DNA from: Oscheius tipulae
Taxonomy: Eukaryota; Nematoda; Chromadorea; Rhabditida; Rhabditidae
Reading direction: 5' to 3'
Length of the DNA stretch: 64,000 bases
Assembly: GCA_037178975.1 (NCBI GenBank)
Contig: JASJZH010000003.1
Location: 5,704,001-5,768,000, forward strand
Below, one piece after another: positions 34,879 through 44,803 of the stretch (positions within the stretch are counted from its first letter, which is position 1; every line of letters starts with the position of its first letter). A program made the position numbers and the translations under genes. Below the pieces are notes generated by a model. That model was given only the letters and a program-made list of their open reading frames with translations, searched no databases and was not told the DNA's origin.

Positions 34879-36315
34879 TTAGGCTCTTGGTTCCGGACAC
34901 TTTGCTTTAGTACCCGGATATGTCTCGTCCATTCGTTTCTTGAATCCTACCAAAGCATTTTGAAACTTTCGATGACTCTTATAAGCAGTTTTCGGGGACA
35001 GTTTGATGCCTCTACTTCGTTTGATTCCTCGATGATACATGAAGTGTCTGCTCAAGATGTCGAACTTGTACCCTGCACGGCAAAGCTCCCATCTCTGAAT
35101 ACCATACCATAAGTTTGCTGCTGTTCTACTTACCAAGCATGTATTGTCTCGTATCAAGAAAGGAAAATGCACGTCGTGGAAGGGGATATCATTTCGTGAA
35201 ACGAATTGTGGTTCCCAGGAGAATTTAGAATAGTTCACTGCTTGCTTTGATACTTCTAAATCCGTTTCGTTTTCCTTGAACCACTCGTCCAGTCCGGGAA
35301 TATCGTGTGCTCCTTTGTAGAATTTATTGTGGAAGACGACTGCCTCCTCTTTGTCGAGCATTCTTTTCAGATCGCTGATCGTTTTTGGCTCCGTGGTTTT
35401 TGCTTCAATCTCGAAAATTCGGTAGACCAAAACGTGTCGAACGCCAGCGGAGTTCAACCACCTATCAGCCACCTTTCTCACATCTTTCTCGAAACCAGCA
35501 CTGAACAGATGCTCGAAATCGGCTATCAGCACGTATTTTGTATTCGAGAACTAAAAAATTGAACTAATTTCACGACTTGTCCTACCATTCTTCCCACATT
35601 TCGAGCAACATTTGCTGGATAGTTTGCTACGTTTTCCTCCGTGTGTTTATGTTTGCCACAGGCTGCAGATTGAGTTGCCGCAGCACAACTTGAATTCCAT
35701 TCGAGAGGGAAAATGAAATGAATGGACAGATAAATAGCAACATCTGGGTTGTTTTTCAGAAGTTGAGAAATCTTAAACTTTTTGTTCAGCAGAGCTTGGA
35801 ACCCACTTTTGTTTTCGAACAATAGTAGTCCTCTTGATGAATCAGTACGATGGACAATGAAACTGGCGCTTGCCAATTCTTCACCTATTTTTTTCATTCT
35901 ATTTAGGAACGGAAAAGAATCTACCTGATCGATTATTCTGGAATCGAAGAAGTTCGAACTTATGTGGAGAACTTGTGTGATTCTGTCTGTTTCGTGGATT
36001 TCCTTTGAATGAAAAACGTTTGGAAGAACACAGAAGCCCTCATAGACTAGGGAAGTATTGGGAAAATGAGTTACAAACCTGTAAAATATGGTTTATTTTT
36101 AAATAAAATACTTTTGGAGATATGGGGAATTGAACCCCAGACCTCTCCCATGCTAAGGGAGCGCTCTACCACTGAGCTATATCCCCAACGAAAATGAAGT
36201 TTTGATGAGACGTCCAATTCTGCCTCGTTTGGAGCACATAGGAAACTCACTTGGTTTTAAAAGAAAGTGGGTAATTGGACCTTGAAGCAAACAGTAATAT
36301 ACAAAATGTATGCAT
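34879..36315 (-). CDS. GT49-family glycosyltransferase (B4GAT1/LARGE-C-like, worm bgnt type)
   Basis: Four exons (36315-36251, 36078-35586, 35550-35134, 35094-34879) give 396 residues. A short hydrophobic N terminus (MHTFCILLFAS) could be a signal anchor into the Golgi lumen. Family motifs include NYPANVARNVGR, then KYVLIADFEHLFSAGF at the metal-binding site, and the C-terminal RWELCRAGYKFDILSRHFMYH, all matching beta-1,4-glucuronyltransferase 1 and the LARGE C-terminal domain. These enzymes extend glycans such as O-mannosyl chains with glucuronate or GlcNAc. The usual DxD is DFE here, so donor binding may differ. The ATG lies 2 nt after an ATTCTAG acceptor. Intron 1 (36079-36250) contains a tRNA gene on the same strand. 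Confidence 0.85.
36115..36186 (-). tRNA. tRNA-Ala (AGC)
   Basis: Read on the minus strand, 72 nt fold into a full cloverleaf. The acceptor stem GGGGATA pairs with TATCTCC (one G-U), the D arm is GCTC-AGTGGTA-GAGC, the anticodon arm is CTCCC-TTAGCAT-GGGAG with anticodon AGC, the T arm is TGGGG-TTCAATT-CCCCA, and the discriminator is A. The G-U at the third base pair of the acceptor is the identity element usually recognised by alanyl-tRNA synthetase. A and B boxes are intact, so it should be transcribed by pol III. It lies inside intron 1 of the GT49 gene, same strand. Confidence 0.95.
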
Positions 36316-37315
36316 GGCTAGAATACAAACAACCGTTTTACGTCTGAAGAGTCGTTCACAGTCCCTCCATCCTTGTAAAATGACTTTTGTAAATATTATG
36401 GACAGTTGTACCTGAATGATGTCCTGATAACCATGGAAGATGTCCTAAAGCAGTTTTCAGCTGCCATTTAGAGACTTCTGGATAAACTTTCTGTGGTCCA
36501 TTTGGCGGCAAATGGACGACGTTCGGAGTCATTGATCATGAAAGTGACGGAGTTTTCAAAGCTAATCTACATTGAACAATCGTGCTATGCCGGGAAGTAG
36601 GAGATAAGACTTGTTGTAGATTGTCAACTGCTTCTATTAGTGACCAGAGAAAAGGGACAGAATCATTTGTGGCTGTGGAAATGGTAAAAGGGGTTCACTG
36701 GGCAGAGTGGAAATGGAGTAAGTTTGAGTCAAGGAAGTAATGCTTTTGAAGGAGAAGTTGGGAGAGGGAAAAACCGAAAAGCAGACGAAAAGTGGTCTCG
36801 AAAAGGATTACACAGATTGTTGTGGTCAAGGTCAAGTGGCCTTCTCGCCTCATTTTTCTTCTGCTGCAAGCCGAAGCACGAATGTGAATTGTGTATAGTT
36901 GCATCTGTCGATACTCTTTGTTGTGCTTCGCTATGAAAAGATCTTTAGACGAGCCATGCCTTTCAGTTCGAAGGAAAATAGAACGAGATACTGATATGAT
37001 TGGCTTGTTATGGCTGCAAAGACGAGTCTTGACCGATACGAACGCGTCGCTTCGCGGACAGCCACAGCGAGAATTTCCCATCATTAGGCGCAATCGCATA
37101 AAGTCGTAAGTGTTCACTAAACGTAAAAGAGGCGCCTAGAGCACACGTGTTCCTCTCAACGGGAGCACGTCTGGCTCTAATGAATAAACATCGATTGGAA
37201 GCATAGTTTATAACAAACGGAACAGAATGTAACAACAATCTTGGTAATTGAATGGTCCTAATGATAGCTACACAGAACATCAAAAAAAAATAGTGAAAGA
37301 ATGAGAAGGACGAAC
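36316..37315. other. Spacer upstream of the GT49 gene
   Basis: No complete gene is supported. A minus-strand frame near 36390-36530 (starting MTPNVVHLPPNGPQKVYP) looks protein-like and ends at a GT donor, but no continuation keeps frame, so I list it only as a candidate. The rest is unremarkable up to the 3' end of the mL12 gene. Confidence 0.4.
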
Positions 37316-38030
37316 CTAAACAATTTCGATTGTGCCCCCGGCCTTCTCTAGCAAAGCCTTCATATCTTCGGCTTCTTGTTTGCCCATGTCTTCTTTTACA
37401 ACAACCGGGGCAGTCTCGACAAACTGTAATTTTGAGGAACATTAAGTAAACTGACAAAAAGATACCTTCTTGGCCTGCACAAGATTAAGTCCAGGCACAG
37501 CAGCTCGAATTTCTTTGATAAGAGCAATTTTCTTGGCATCATCGAATTTGGTAAGCTTGACAGAGAACGTCATCTTTTGGGGGACATCAGCAGCTGCGTC
37601 GGCTTCTAAGAAGACCAATCAGATCAAAGAAAACATGGACTCTACCATCAGCAACTGGAGCGGCTGGTGCAGCAGCCATCATCATTCCAGTGGCCATCAT
37701 TGGTTGATCGGGAATATTTAAACGTTTTTTCAGGGCCCAGTTGAGGTCAGATACCTATATTGATATGATTTGAATGGGAAATTACGAGAGCTTGCATCCA
37801 ACAGGCTGAGATTAGCAATCTCATCGACAAGTTGTGCGACTTTTGACGAAACCATTCTGTCATCAGAAGGCAGTGGGGCAGCATCTCCTTCTTTCAGGGG
37901 AAGCGCTAGAAAATGAACATTTGCAAGGTGCAGTGAGAAAAAGCTTACATTTACAAGACGAAGAAGAAGCGATCGTCCGCACGGATGATCTTACCGAAAC
38001 GAATGCTACTCGAGTCAGAGACGTCAGCAT
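37316..38030 (-). CDS. MRPL12: Mitochondrial ribosomal protein bL12m
   Basis: Five exons (38030-37955, 37905-37796, 37754-37646, 37605-37466, 37423-37316) give 180 residues. An Arg/Ser-rich mitochondrial presequence (MLTSLTRVAFVSVRSSVRTI) precedes the L7/L12 N-terminal dimerisation region (NLSLLDVSDLNWALKKRLNI), an Ala/Met/Pro-rich hinge (MATGMMMAAAPAAP) and the C-terminal factor-binding domain (MTFSVKLTKFDDAKKIALIK through GGTIEIV). The protein forms the mitoribosome stalk that recruits translation GTPases and also binds mitochondrial RNA polymerase in animals. Intron 2 must start with GC (GCAAGC) to keep frame. The ATG follows a long T tract and TTTCAG at 5 nt. Confidence 0.93.
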
Positions 38031-39087
38031 TTTGTCTGAAAAAAAAAATTCTGCTTGAAAGTAATGCAAGAAGGAAAAGAAATATGCCAAAAAAAATCCG
38101 CCGCTTATTGCTTTTTAGAGGTTTTTAATGTGTTGCTGGAAACGCGTACTTCTACGAATGAATACGTACAAGCAATGGAAAACAAGGATAAAATTTGCAG
38201 AAACTGACGACTGGCCTGAAGAGGCTTCAAAACGCACCGAACGCGCGCCTTCAAAGTTGCCGCGAATGCTGGCGCACTTCGGGGCCAAGTGGTTTCCGAT
38301 TTCGATCCCAGCTGTTCTTCCCAGTCCGAGAAACTTTTTGCTTCTAAACTGTCTAGGCTTTGTCCAACTGAACAAGGGTAATCGTGTGCCAATGCTGTAG
38401 GTGATACTTTATAGAGAAACAGCTCACAAAGATATGAAATAGCCTCTTCTCGTCAGTTACTGGAATATTTGCAGTTGTCTTATCTTTAGACTTGATTTTA
38501 CCATTTCTTCTCGACTTATTATACAATTATAAAACGCAAACACATATTAATGTTTTAGGCGTAACCCCATTGATGACCAGGTAGCTGGGTGCGAGAAGAA
38601 GGACGACGTTACTGCGCATTAGGAATTCGGTCAGACCAGCAGGTTTGTTTACATCCACTCAATTCTGACACATACACGTCTCTAAAATGACACATTCGCT
38701 GCAGCAGAGTTAGTAGGAACCCATGTCTTATCACCCGCAATCTGTTCTGTCTGGTGTCCATAGAAAAAAGCCTTTTTCCGAAATGATATTTCCCAGTCCT
38801 AAAAGTCAATCTGCCGATTAATTCACGGCGCTAATCCTTCACGCCTATGGAGGCCCTCGCACCGAATCATTTTCCGACTCCCTTGACTAACATTTTATTC
38901 GTTCTCTCAACCTCGTTCGGTAAAGCTCACCAGACATCTCATCCTTCCTTGAAAATAGTCGATATATGTCTTTTTGCCACAAAAAGATCCTCAGCTTACT
39001 TCTCAAACTTTTGCCGAATGCGGGCCCTTCTAACATGCACATTTCATCACTTTTGAACTAGTAATCAAGGCCTGTTTTCAGCAGAAG
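38031..39087. other. Divergent spacer, no supported gene
   Basis: Overlapping frames on both strands at 38105-38400 are short and unlike anything known. The right end carries TTTTCAG 6 nt before the methyltransferase ATG. Confidence 0.4.
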
Positions 39088-42000
39088 ATGGGTGTAAGCG
39101 GCATGCTGATTGCTGGAGTAGCCGGCGCCACAGCTTTGGGCATTTCTCTTGCCGCTGTCCCCTTCGTGACGCCAGCGTTGAGAAGGGTGTGTATTCCATA
39201 CGTCCCGGCTACGCCTCAGCAACTGGAAAATGTTTCACGCGCTCTTTCTACTCATAAGGCAAAAGGACCTCTCATTGATCTCGGATCCGGAGATGGTCGC
39301 GTAGTGAGTCTTTTGCTCTATTTATTTTGCATTCGGTAGACTTATGTAACTCGTTCTTTTTACCCTTCTATCTCCCATAACTCTGCTGAAGCTCTTTTTT
39401 GTATCAAACTTCACCATTTATTCGACGAAACACGAGTTCCTGTTGTAGAATGAAGTTCGGCGAGCAGCTGACCAGTCACCTCACGCCAGAATGGCGTAAG
39501 CAGTACATCGACTATGAGGGCCTCAAATCCCTCCTCTACGATAGCATGCAGCTGGTGCCGGCCGAGAGCGAGGAGAAGCGGGTCGAACACACAGCCCAAC
39601 TCGACGAAAAATTCTTCCTCAACTGTGACGGAGAACTGACGAAGATCAACCTGTTTTTCTCCCAGAAAATTGCCGAAGCTCAGGGCAAGTATCACGAGCT
39701 CCAAACCGAACTTCTCGCCTTCAAGGATGTGGTCGACAAATCCAAGGAGTCGGCTGAGAAAAGGAGGAGATTCGGAGCTGGGCGGGACAAGGAGACCACC
39801 AAGACAGACCAACAGTTGAAACTCGCATTCAGCGAGTTCTACCTAAGTCTAGTCCTTCTTCAAAACTTCCAGCAGCTCAACGCCACGGGCTTCCGGAAAA
39901 TTTTGAAGAAGCATGATAAGTTAACTGGGAATGAGCGTGGTCTGGATTGGAGGATAAGTAAGGTGGAGAAAAGCAGTTTCTTCCTGAATAGGGAGATCGA
40001 GTCCCTCATCACCAATGTCGAGACATCCGTTATCACTGACCTAGAAGGAGGAAATAGGCAAGCTGGAATGAAAAGATTGAAAGTGCCGCCGCTGTCGGAG
40101 AAACAGAAACCCATCACCACATTCTCTCTCGGACTCTTCATGGGAGCCGGAATCTGTCTTCTTCTCGGAATTCTCTTCAGCTGGTGGGCATCTCCCGGTC
40201 GAACTAATGAGCCGAAGTGGGTGGCTGTCCGTCTCTTTAGAGGCCCTTTCCTCCTGTTCATGAGCGTATTTCTCTGCGGCGTGAACATGGCGGGTTGGGC
40301 CAAGGCCGGGGTCAACCATGTCCTCATATTCGAGGTTGACCCCAGGAACCATCTGACCTACCAGTCGTTGATGCAAATCGCCGCCTGCATGATATGCGCT
40401 TGGGCAGTAGCTGTCTTGTTGTATATATACGGCCACTTGTTTGGAATGCCACCATTCCTGTCGCCTCTCATCCTGATGGTTTTCTTTGCCCTCGTCATGA
40501 TCAACCCTATCAAGAAGCCCAGCAGTCTATCTCACAGGAGTTCGCGATTTTGGCTCTTGAATCATTGTTTCAAGTGCTTCTCCGCCCCACTCCATTTTGT
40601 CACATTTGCCGATTTCTGGCTCGGCGATCAGATGAACTCGTTGTCCACGGCTTTCCTCGATCTTCAGGTGAGAAAGGAACAATGGAAAAGAATCAATAAT
40701 TTCAGTATTTTGTCTGCTTCTATGCGACAGAAGTTAGCTGGACAACGAGCAATTTCATGCAAGTCAACGCCATCAATTCAACAACCGGAGCCGTGCCTTG
40801 GGGATCGGTCGATATCAGTACTGGAAAAGACATGTGCATGTCCGTGAGCGGAGTCCGTTCTCTGGTCAGTATCATCCCGGCCACGGTCCGTTTCATGCAA
40901 TGCCTTCGCCGTTATCACGACACGAAGCGGGTCCATCCTCATCTTGTCAATGCCGGAAAGTACAGTACCACCTACATTGTGGTCATTTGTGGCGCCCTAA
41001 ACAAATGGGCCGAAAAGAATGATCCGAATACTACCTCTCCCTTCTTCTACATTTGGATCGCGAGCTACATCTTCAGGTAAGAGCAAACAATGACTCATCT
41101 TTACCTCTGTCAGTTTCACCTACACCTTCCTCTGGGACATTTTCATGGATTGGGGTCTGATCGATCCTCGCAGTCCGAAAGATGCACCGTTCCTTCGCGA
41201 GGAAATGATCTACGGGAGCAAATGGTACTACTACGCAGCAATTGGTCAAGACTTTGTGCTCCGTCTGAGTTGGGTTCTGAATGTCTCGTTGGGAGAAGCC
41301 TGGACACTGGATTCGGACTTCTTGACGACTGTCACAGCTCCTGCAGAAGTTTTCCGTCGGTTCATCTGGAACTATTTCCGACTGGAAAACGAACATGTCA
41401 ACAATTGCGGACAGTTCCGTGCCGTCAGAGATATTTCGGTCAAACCGATCAGGAAGGGAGATCTGGAAGCCTTACAGGTAGGAGAAATGAATAGATTGAG
41501 ACAAATGTCTCTTTAGGCCAAAATGGATCTGGCTGATGGTGTAACACATCGCGGTCAAGACTTGGCTGAACGGCAGAAGAAACAGAAGAAAACGGCCAAG
41601 GCCACTCGGACGCTTCTTAAGAAAACCCGCTTTAATCGTCCTACTGCTCCCTACAATCCGAATGTCGCCATTTTGCTCGAGACTCCTCAGTAGATCCGTT
41701 CCTTTTTATTGTTGTTTGTTCACAACCCCCGATTACTTGTACAACAATGAGCTCAATTGAATGCAGCAAGATGTTGCTCAGACATTCCGACTAGTCTTCT
41801 CTCCCAGTTATACTTCTCCAACCATGCTTTATCATTGTATAGTCTCTACTTGTTCCATGACACAACCATGCCCTTGCCATGGCGATTTCTCACAAAACAA
41901 TTCCAAAGCTCACTTCCTTCTCCCTAGTTGTGCAATTGTTTCCTTCAGAGTTCTACAGATGAATTTTCGGCCTTCCAATTGTTCTTTCGTGAACAATGTT

Positions 42001-42472
42001 TGATACAGAGTCCGTTGAGAAAAAATCACTAAAATTTTGATTTTCAGGTAATACAATGCGCTCAAGAGGGATACGACAGTGTTGGAGTTGAACTCAATTC
42101 GATCCTGGTCGCCTATTCCAAGTACTGGGCAGCTCGAAGCGGCCTCCGGAAGAAGGCTCGTTTTCACAGGTTTCTTTGGTCCCCATTAAAAAGTTACGTT
42201 TTTTAGAATGGATATTTTCAAAACAAACCTGAATGACTACAACACTGCGGTTATTTTTGGAGCAGAAAGCCTGGTCAGCTTATCTTTCTTGTTTATCGAG
42301 TAAACATCTTTTCCAGATGGGAGATCTCGTGCCAAAGTTGTCTGAAATGCGTCCAGAGACGCGACTGCTTGCCTGTCGTTTCCCATTGCCCGACAACAAC
42401 GACTGGCATCTGACCACGCAAATCGGAGAAGGCATCGACGCCGTTTGGATCTATCAACGGCTCAGCAATTGA
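39088..42472 (+). CDS. ATPSCKMT: ATPSCKMT/FAM173-type mitochondrial lysine methyltransferase, host of a nested gene
   Basis: Four exons (39088-39303, 42048-42169, 42207-42273, 42317-42472) sum to 561 nt, or 186 residues, in frame. Exon 1 encodes a hydrophobic N-terminal segment (GVAGATALGISLAAVPFVTP), then YVPATPQQLENV and the SAM-binding LIDLGSGDGRV. Exon 2 continues exactly with VIQCAQEGYDSVGVELN, and later exons carry AVIFGAESLMGDLVPKL and the C-terminal TRLLACRFPLPDN with GEGIDAVW. This matches ATPSCKMT, which methylates the ATP synthase c-subunit (or ANT for its paralogue) in mitochondria. The 2744-nt intron 1 contains the entire XPR1-like gene on the same strand. The ATG is 6 nt after TTTTCAG. 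Confidence 0.9.
39450..41693 (+). CDS. XPR1: XPR1-type SPX-EXS phosphate exporter, nested in an intron
   Basis: Four exons (39450-40667, 40706-41076, 41114-41477, 41517-41693) give 709 residues. The N-terminal SPX domain is clear (MKFGEQLTSHLTPEWRKQYI, then YEGLKSLL, and the Lys-rich NATGFRKILKKHDKLTG helix that binds inositol pyrophosphates). About six to eight membrane segments follow, then the EXS domain (WTLDSDFLTTVTAPAEVFRR, FIWNYFRLENEHVNNCGQFRA). XPR1 exports inorganic phosphate across the plasma membrane when inositol pyrophosphates bind SPX. Length matches human XPR1 (696). The gene has its own acceptor (TTGTAG) one base before the ATG. It lies wholly within intron 1 of the ATPSCKMT-like gene. 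Confidence 0.95.
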
Positions 42473-42593
42473 CATTTTTCACATTTTAGGTTGTTTGTTC
42501 ATGTTGTTACCAAGAAGTTTGTTTCTATTTTTGTGAGGTTATAGTATTCCGAGTCTCAGTTCAATATTTTCTGCGAAGAGTAGCCGTCTGAAT
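42473..42593. other. 3' flank of the methyltransferase gene
   Basis: This short AT-rich downstream region runs up to the hAT-like element; nothing else is seen. Confidence 0.4.
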
Positions 42594-42994
42594 CAGGGTA
42601 GGGTGAACAGTTCGTGTTAGCGGCCGAACAGTCGAATGACGGAACGTTCGTGTTCGATCCGTCCGACGAACAGAAAATGGCCAATTTTCGGTGTTCGGAG
42701 CCGAACGAGCACGATACACAACCCCGGCATAAATCTAGCTTTCAAAATGCCCAAATGTATCTCTCTATGCGTGTATCTGTCTGAAGCCCTAATTACCAGC
42801 TCATAAGATACTTTGTGACAGCAATTGCTCTTTGCAAGTCAAGTCAGTTCAGCCAAACTTGTTAGCCTAAATCGTCCCTTCTTCAAATTTTTTTTTCGAC
42901 GACTCTACTTCTAATTGACTTTTCGTAGAGGCATAACTCTCACTTTAGAGCCAAAAATGTCTGAAAAGTAACCCGGTGGGTTCGCACAACCCTG
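42594..42994. mobile_element. hAT-like MITE with 8-bp target duplication
   Basis: The left end starts CAGGGTAGGGTGAAC and the right end reads, inverted, CAGGGTTGTGCGAAC; CAGGGT ends are typical of hAT elements. The element is flanked by GTCTGAAT (42586-42593) and GTCAGAAT (42995-43002), an 8-bp target-site duplication with one mismatch, the length hAT transposases make. The 401-nt interior has no transposase frame and contains GTTCG/CGAAC-rich subterminal repeats. It ends about 10 nt before the trans-splice acceptor of the next gene. Confidence 0.8.
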
Positions 42995-43013
42995 GTCAGA
43001 ATCGTTCTTCAGG

Positions 43014-43412
43014 ATGTTCAGCCTATTGAAATTGTTTGGACCTTCTATAGATCAGAAGAGAGCGCGGGCCACGTATTATCAACAGCAAAAAAAGTTTCCT
43101 CCAGCGTTTGTGAGGTAGTATTAAAGCCAATTAACTTGTTGCAAACCACACTTTCAGACGATTTTTGTTACGTTATCCTCACGCTCATTTATACGCAGTT
43201 TTCTTCTTATGTTCTTCTGCGATGGTTGGCCCAGTTCTACACTCTGTAAGTCTCTTCTCTTTGTTGCGACATCGTCTTTTCAGGTCTATCTTTACATGAC
43301 CATGTCAAAAGAAGAGTTTGATCATTATCGGATGGAGAAGGCGGCACTAGTCAAAGATCGTCAGAAATACGGTCCGTTCCAGTTTCCTGTATATAAACAA
43401 TATGTATTTTAG
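43014..43412 (+). CDS. Small single-pass membrane protein, probably mitochondrial
   Basis: Three exons give about 105 residues. The N terminus is basic (MFSLLKLFGPSIDQKRARATY). A hydrophobic segment follows (LYAVFFLCSSAMVGPVLHSV) and then a charged C-terminal tail (KEEFDHYRMEKAALVKDRQK). The layout resembles accessory subunits of respiratory complexes, but I cannot name one. The ATG is 1 nt after a CTTCAG acceptor, directly downstream of the hAT-like element. The next gene on the same strand starts 370 nt after the stop, so co-transcription is possible but not shown. Confidence 0.68.
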
Positions 43413-43781
43413 GTAAAAACTTATGGATACCCTTCATCTCATCTGGAAAGCCGGAAGATTCGCATGATGGACCATACCCGGCTGCGCAGTGATAGAAATA
43501 GACAGATCTGTAACTGTTCTCTAGATAAAGGCAGCCCGAAGACGACGAGACAGGACCGTTCCTCTCAACTCTGTCCTTTCTGCTATCCGATGCTTGCCCT
43601 TCTATTTTCCCGTTTTTGTTTCAGACTTTCCCGCCTTTTCTGTGGTGATTACGGTATTTCTTTCGTGCAAAAGACCGAATCACTTTCACCTTGCGAATTT
43701 TGGTGGTTCCGAAGATGCTTCCCATTACAAAACGATCCTTTTGCTTCTCGCTGATTTCTCTTCGATTCAAACATGCTTCAG

Positions 43782-44803
43782 ATGTCCCAAAACAGCCGTG
43801 GATTGGACTGGCTCCACTGCAATCACTGCTTCAAGACTGGCGGCCAGATGGGGGCAGTCTTCTTCACCAGCTGTGGACATGTTCTCTGCCAGAAATGCGG
43901 AACAAACCAAGGCACACCGGCTTCTACCTGCCCGGTATGCAAGGTAGCAGCAAGACTGGTAGCCGTGGATAAGAATCTTGGGCCCGATATTCGAGTAACA
44001 CATCAGCCTTTCTATTTATACTTCGTTTTCGTAGATTTTATTCCAAAAGCCCTACGACGTGGCTTCACATTACATGCAGCAGCTGAAGAAGGTTTTGGAC
44101 TTCCAGATGACCAATCGTCAGCATCTCCAGAAGTATCAACAGGAGAGGACGATGAAAATGCAAAAGTACGCTGAAACAACGGGCGGTCAATTCAAAAAGA
44201 TGCAGGATGCTGCCAAGTAAGCTCTTTGCTCTCCTTCATTGTAACATGTTCTGTTGTGTTCAGACAACTCTACCAGGAGAAGCAGCAGCTGATCGAAGAA
44301 ACTAAAAACTACAAGCAACAAATTCAGCAGCTCAAGCAGCGTTGCTCAGTCGCCGAAGCCAAGTACGTCCCTTTCCATTGTAAAAATGACTGATCTTCAG
44401 AATTCGTAATCGGGAAAGCCGTTTAGAGCATCTACAACCGTCTCGTGGATCCGACTCTGGACACAGTTCTTTGAGCATGCTCGACTACTCGTCCCACAAC
44501 AGCAGCGTCTTCTTGACAAGTACTCCAGTTCAAGGCTCAACCGTAGGTTGGAAAAGGTCACATAGACAATAGTATTTTAGACGACCAGCCCCGCAAATTT
44601 GCCATCGAGGAATGACCATATGCTGTGGGTTGTTTCATCTCTACGTATTACACGATTTCTTTTAGAAATTCCACCAAGTTGTCGCCTATTGCTCGTACTG
44701 GTCCTTCTCTATTTAGTAGCACGAACTCGTCCCACAGGTATGTCTAATTTCTTCTGCTTACCTGCTGTCTTTCAGGCACCTTGACAGTACCACATTTTAT
44801 TGA
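43782..44803 (+). CDS. ZHP-3/RNF212-type RING protein (meiotic crossover factor)
   Basis: Seven exons. The N-terminal RING has the C3HC4-like spacing (WLHCNHC, FFTSCGHVLCQKC, STCPVCK). A long coiled coil follows (QQLKKVLDFQMTNRQHLQKY, NYKQQIQQLKQRCS) and then a Ser/Thr-rich tail ending in DSTTFY. This is the layout of the Zip3/RNF212/HEI10/ZHP family, SUMO or ubiquitin ligases that mark and stabilise crossover sites along the synaptonemal complex. The start at 43782 sits directly on a CTTCAG acceptor; an upstream in-frame Met (43773) would lie in the outron. Which of the worm ZHP paralogues it matches is not decidable by eye. Confidence 0.87.

Noticed and set aside
43773-43781. Earlier Met for the RING protein
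   Set aside because: It lies before the CTTCAG acceptor that abuts the ATG at 43782, so it would be removed by trans-splicing.
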